From: Streptosporangiaceae bacterium
GTDB lineage: Bacteria; Actinomycetota; Actinomycetes; Streptosporangiales; Streptosporangiaceae
Assembly: GCA_030040415.1 (NCBI GenBank)
Contig: JASHTT010000430.1
Coordinates: forward strand, 1 to 7,049
Length of the DNA stretch: 7,049 nucleotides
Reading direction: 5' to 3'
Program-made: the position numbers and the translations under genes
Notes under the pieces: model-generated
Database searches by the model: none
What the model saw: the letters and a program-made list of their open reading frames with translations, nothing else
What the model was told of the DNA's origin: nothing
In this document: piece after piece, positions 6,061 to 7,049 of the stretch
Position numbering within the stretch: position 1 is the first letter of the stretch
How the letters are laid out: every line of letters starts with the position of its first letter

Positions 6061-6963
6061 GTGGCGGACGGAACTGTTCTCGTGACCGGCGCAGCCGGCG
6101 GCCTGCAGGGCAAGACCGGCCGGCGCGTCACCGAGTTGCTCAGGGAGCGAGACGTGCCGGTCCGCGCGATGGTCCGCACGCTCGATGACCGCGCTGAATA
6201 CCTGCGCGGTCTTGGCGCGGACGTAGTTGTGGGCGACTTCCTCGACTTCCAGTCCGTCGAGAAGGCCGTGGATGGCATCTCAGCCGTCTACTTCGCTTAC
6301 CCCGTCCAGCAAGGCCTGCTCGATGCGACCGTGAACATGGCTGTGGCGGCCCGCAATTCCGGCGTCATGCGGCTCATAGACATGGTGATGCTGGTCTCGA
6401 GCCCGGACGCGCCGACGGCGCGGCTGCGGGAGAACTATCTGTCCGAGCAGGTCTTCGAGTGGGCCGGCATCGGGGCAGCGCACGTGCGTGCCACGGTGTT
6501 CTACGAGAACATCCGCAGCATGGCGAACGCGACGATCGCCGCGGGCGTGTTCATGGCGCCTTTCGGGGACGACAGCACCCCGCTCCCCCTGGTTGCCGCG
6601 GATGACGTAGCGCGGGTAGCCGCCGCGGTGCTCACCGCAGCGGACGTGCCGGCGGGCAACTCCTACTCCGTGATAGGCCAGGTCCTGACAGTGCAGGAGA
6701 TCGTCGCTGCCATCGCTCGGGGGCTCGGCCGGGAGGTCGCCTACCAGGACGTCTCCGACGAGGCGTGGGCGGAGGCGGCCAGCAGCCGCATCAACGCGCA
6801 CGCTGTCGCGCACCTATCCAAGCTATGGGCCACCTTCCGCACCCATCCGGTCCAGTATGAGGTCACCGACACCATCGAGAAGCTTGGCGGCCGCAAGCCG
6901 ATGACGTTCGCCGAGTTCGTGGCCGCCGAGAAACTCACCTTCCGCGGACAAGGAGCGAACTGA
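6061..6963 (+). CDS. NmrA-like NAD(P)-binding atypical SDR oxidoreductase
   Basis: This 300-residue cytosolic protein begins with a Rossmann strand and glycine-rich loop VLVTGAAGGLQGKTGRRV (6-23), a longer version of the GxxGxxG dinucleotide motif. VPVRAMVRTLDDRAEYL and GADVVVGDFLDFQSVEKA follow, then the AVYFAYPVQQGLLDAT region. The Arg after beta2 (VRTLDD) suggests NADPH preference. There is no clear SDR Tyr-x3-Lys catalytic pair; the equivalent helix reads LRENYLSEQVFEWAGIGAAH, and VRATVFYENI follows, as in NmrA/quinone-reductase-like members. It may be a reductase for an electrophile or quinone, or a redox sensor; the substrate is unknown. The GTG start has a strong GGAGGTGA site at 6049-6056. 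Two TetR-type operators sit upstream, and a further gene appears to start at its stop codon. Confidence 0.88.
   Translation: MADGTVLVTGAAGGLQGKTGRRVTELLRERDVPVRAMVRTLDDRAEYLRGLGADVVVGDFLDFQSVEKAVDGISAVYFAYPVQQGLLDATVNMAVAARNSGVMRLIDMVMLVSSPDAPTARLRENYLSEQVFEWAGIGAAHVRATVFYENIRSMANATIAAGVFMAPFGDDSTPLPLVAADDVARVAAAVLTAADVPAGNSYSVIGQVLTVQEIVAAIARGLGREVAYQDVSDEAWAEAASSRINAHAVAHLSKLWATFRTHPVQYEVTDTIEKLGGRKPMTFAEFVAAEKLTFRGQGAN
6952..6955 (+). promoter_or_regulatory. Ribosome binding site for a possible CTG start
   Basis: GGAG-CGAA-CTG: the core is four bases before the CTG at 6960, in the same spacing and context as the GTG start of the MFS gene at 5147. Confidence 0.4.
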
Positions 6964-7049
6964 CGCGACGCGACCGAAGAGCAGCGCGCAGCGGCCAACC
7001 CAAAAGTTCGTCCAGCTACGAAGCCCGGACGGGGCTGCTGCTGATCGCA
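6960..7049 (+). CDS. N-terminus of a further gene (CTG start, overlaps the oxidoreductase stop), cut by window end
   Basis: Thirty codons are open to the window edge, starting with CTG in a CTGA overlap with the upstream stop. The frame reads a basic stretch (TRRDRRAARSGQPK), then SSSYEARTGLLLIA, which looks like a cytoplasmic N-terminal tail entering a first membrane helix, as in MFS exporters. No ATG or GTG occurs in this frame between the stop at 6858 and the edge, so CTG is the only candidate start, backed by a well-placed GGAG. It would be co-transcribed with the NmrA-like gene under the same TetR control. The family is a guess from very little sequence. Confidence 0.45.
   Translation, partial: MTRRDRRAARSGQPKSSSSYEARTGLLLIA

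Noticed and set aside
1..7049. tRNA/rRNA genes, CRISPR arrays, insertion sequences or integrase sites
   Set aside because: No cloverleaf-like segments, repeated spacers, transposase motifs or terminal repeats were seen by reading; a short or diverged one could be missed without a search.

Overview
The window is bacterial, GC-rich DNA with GTG/ATG starts and Shine-Dalgarno sites. The gene families point to an actinomycete, but the sequence alone does not settle the genus. Seven protein-coding genes (two cut by the window edges) fall into two blocks, with nothing RNA-like, CRISPR-like or transposon-like seen.

Left block (2-3292, all + strand, tightly packed). In order it holds: the 3' end of a histidine-kinase-type ATPase gene; a protein with an intact response-regulator receiver fused to a kinase-fold (APH-like) phosphotransferase; a small two-TM SLATT-family membrane protein; and a 199-residue protein of unknown function whose motifs faintly resemble ADP-ribosyltransferase-like folds. 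Genes 1/2 overlap by 11 bases and genes 3/4 by 17 bases, and genes 2/3 are 40 bases apart, so this looks like one operon. SLATT proteins are known as predicted membrane-perturbing effectors of bacterial conflict systems. I therefore infer a sensor, then phospho-receiver/kinase, then membrane effector (plus possible second effector) immune cassette. I do not recognise this combination as a named defence system. It is the most interesting part of the window. This block is visibly less GC-biased in its codons than the right block (for example about 58% GC at 2341-2400 against 70% at 4801-4860).

A short convergent gap (3293-3446) with a candidate hairpin terminator separates the blocks.

Right block (3447-7049). 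A minus-strand MFS transporter carries a C-terminal cyclic-nucleotide-binding domain. It follows a minus-strand TetR/AcrR regulator, which is divergent from a plus-strand NmrA-like NAD(P)-binding oxidoreductase. The divergent intergenic region holds two 18-bp inverted repeats based on TGGTACC-N4-GGTACCA, 33 bp apart. Each lies exactly in the spacer of a plausible promoter, one per direction, so the TetR protein probably represses both itself and the oxidoreductase. A further gene appears to start at the very end of the window from a CTG codon that overlaps the oxidoreductase stop; its few visible residues fit a membrane-protein N-terminus. This is an ordinary regulator/oxidoreductase/efflux-type arrangement with unusually clear operators.
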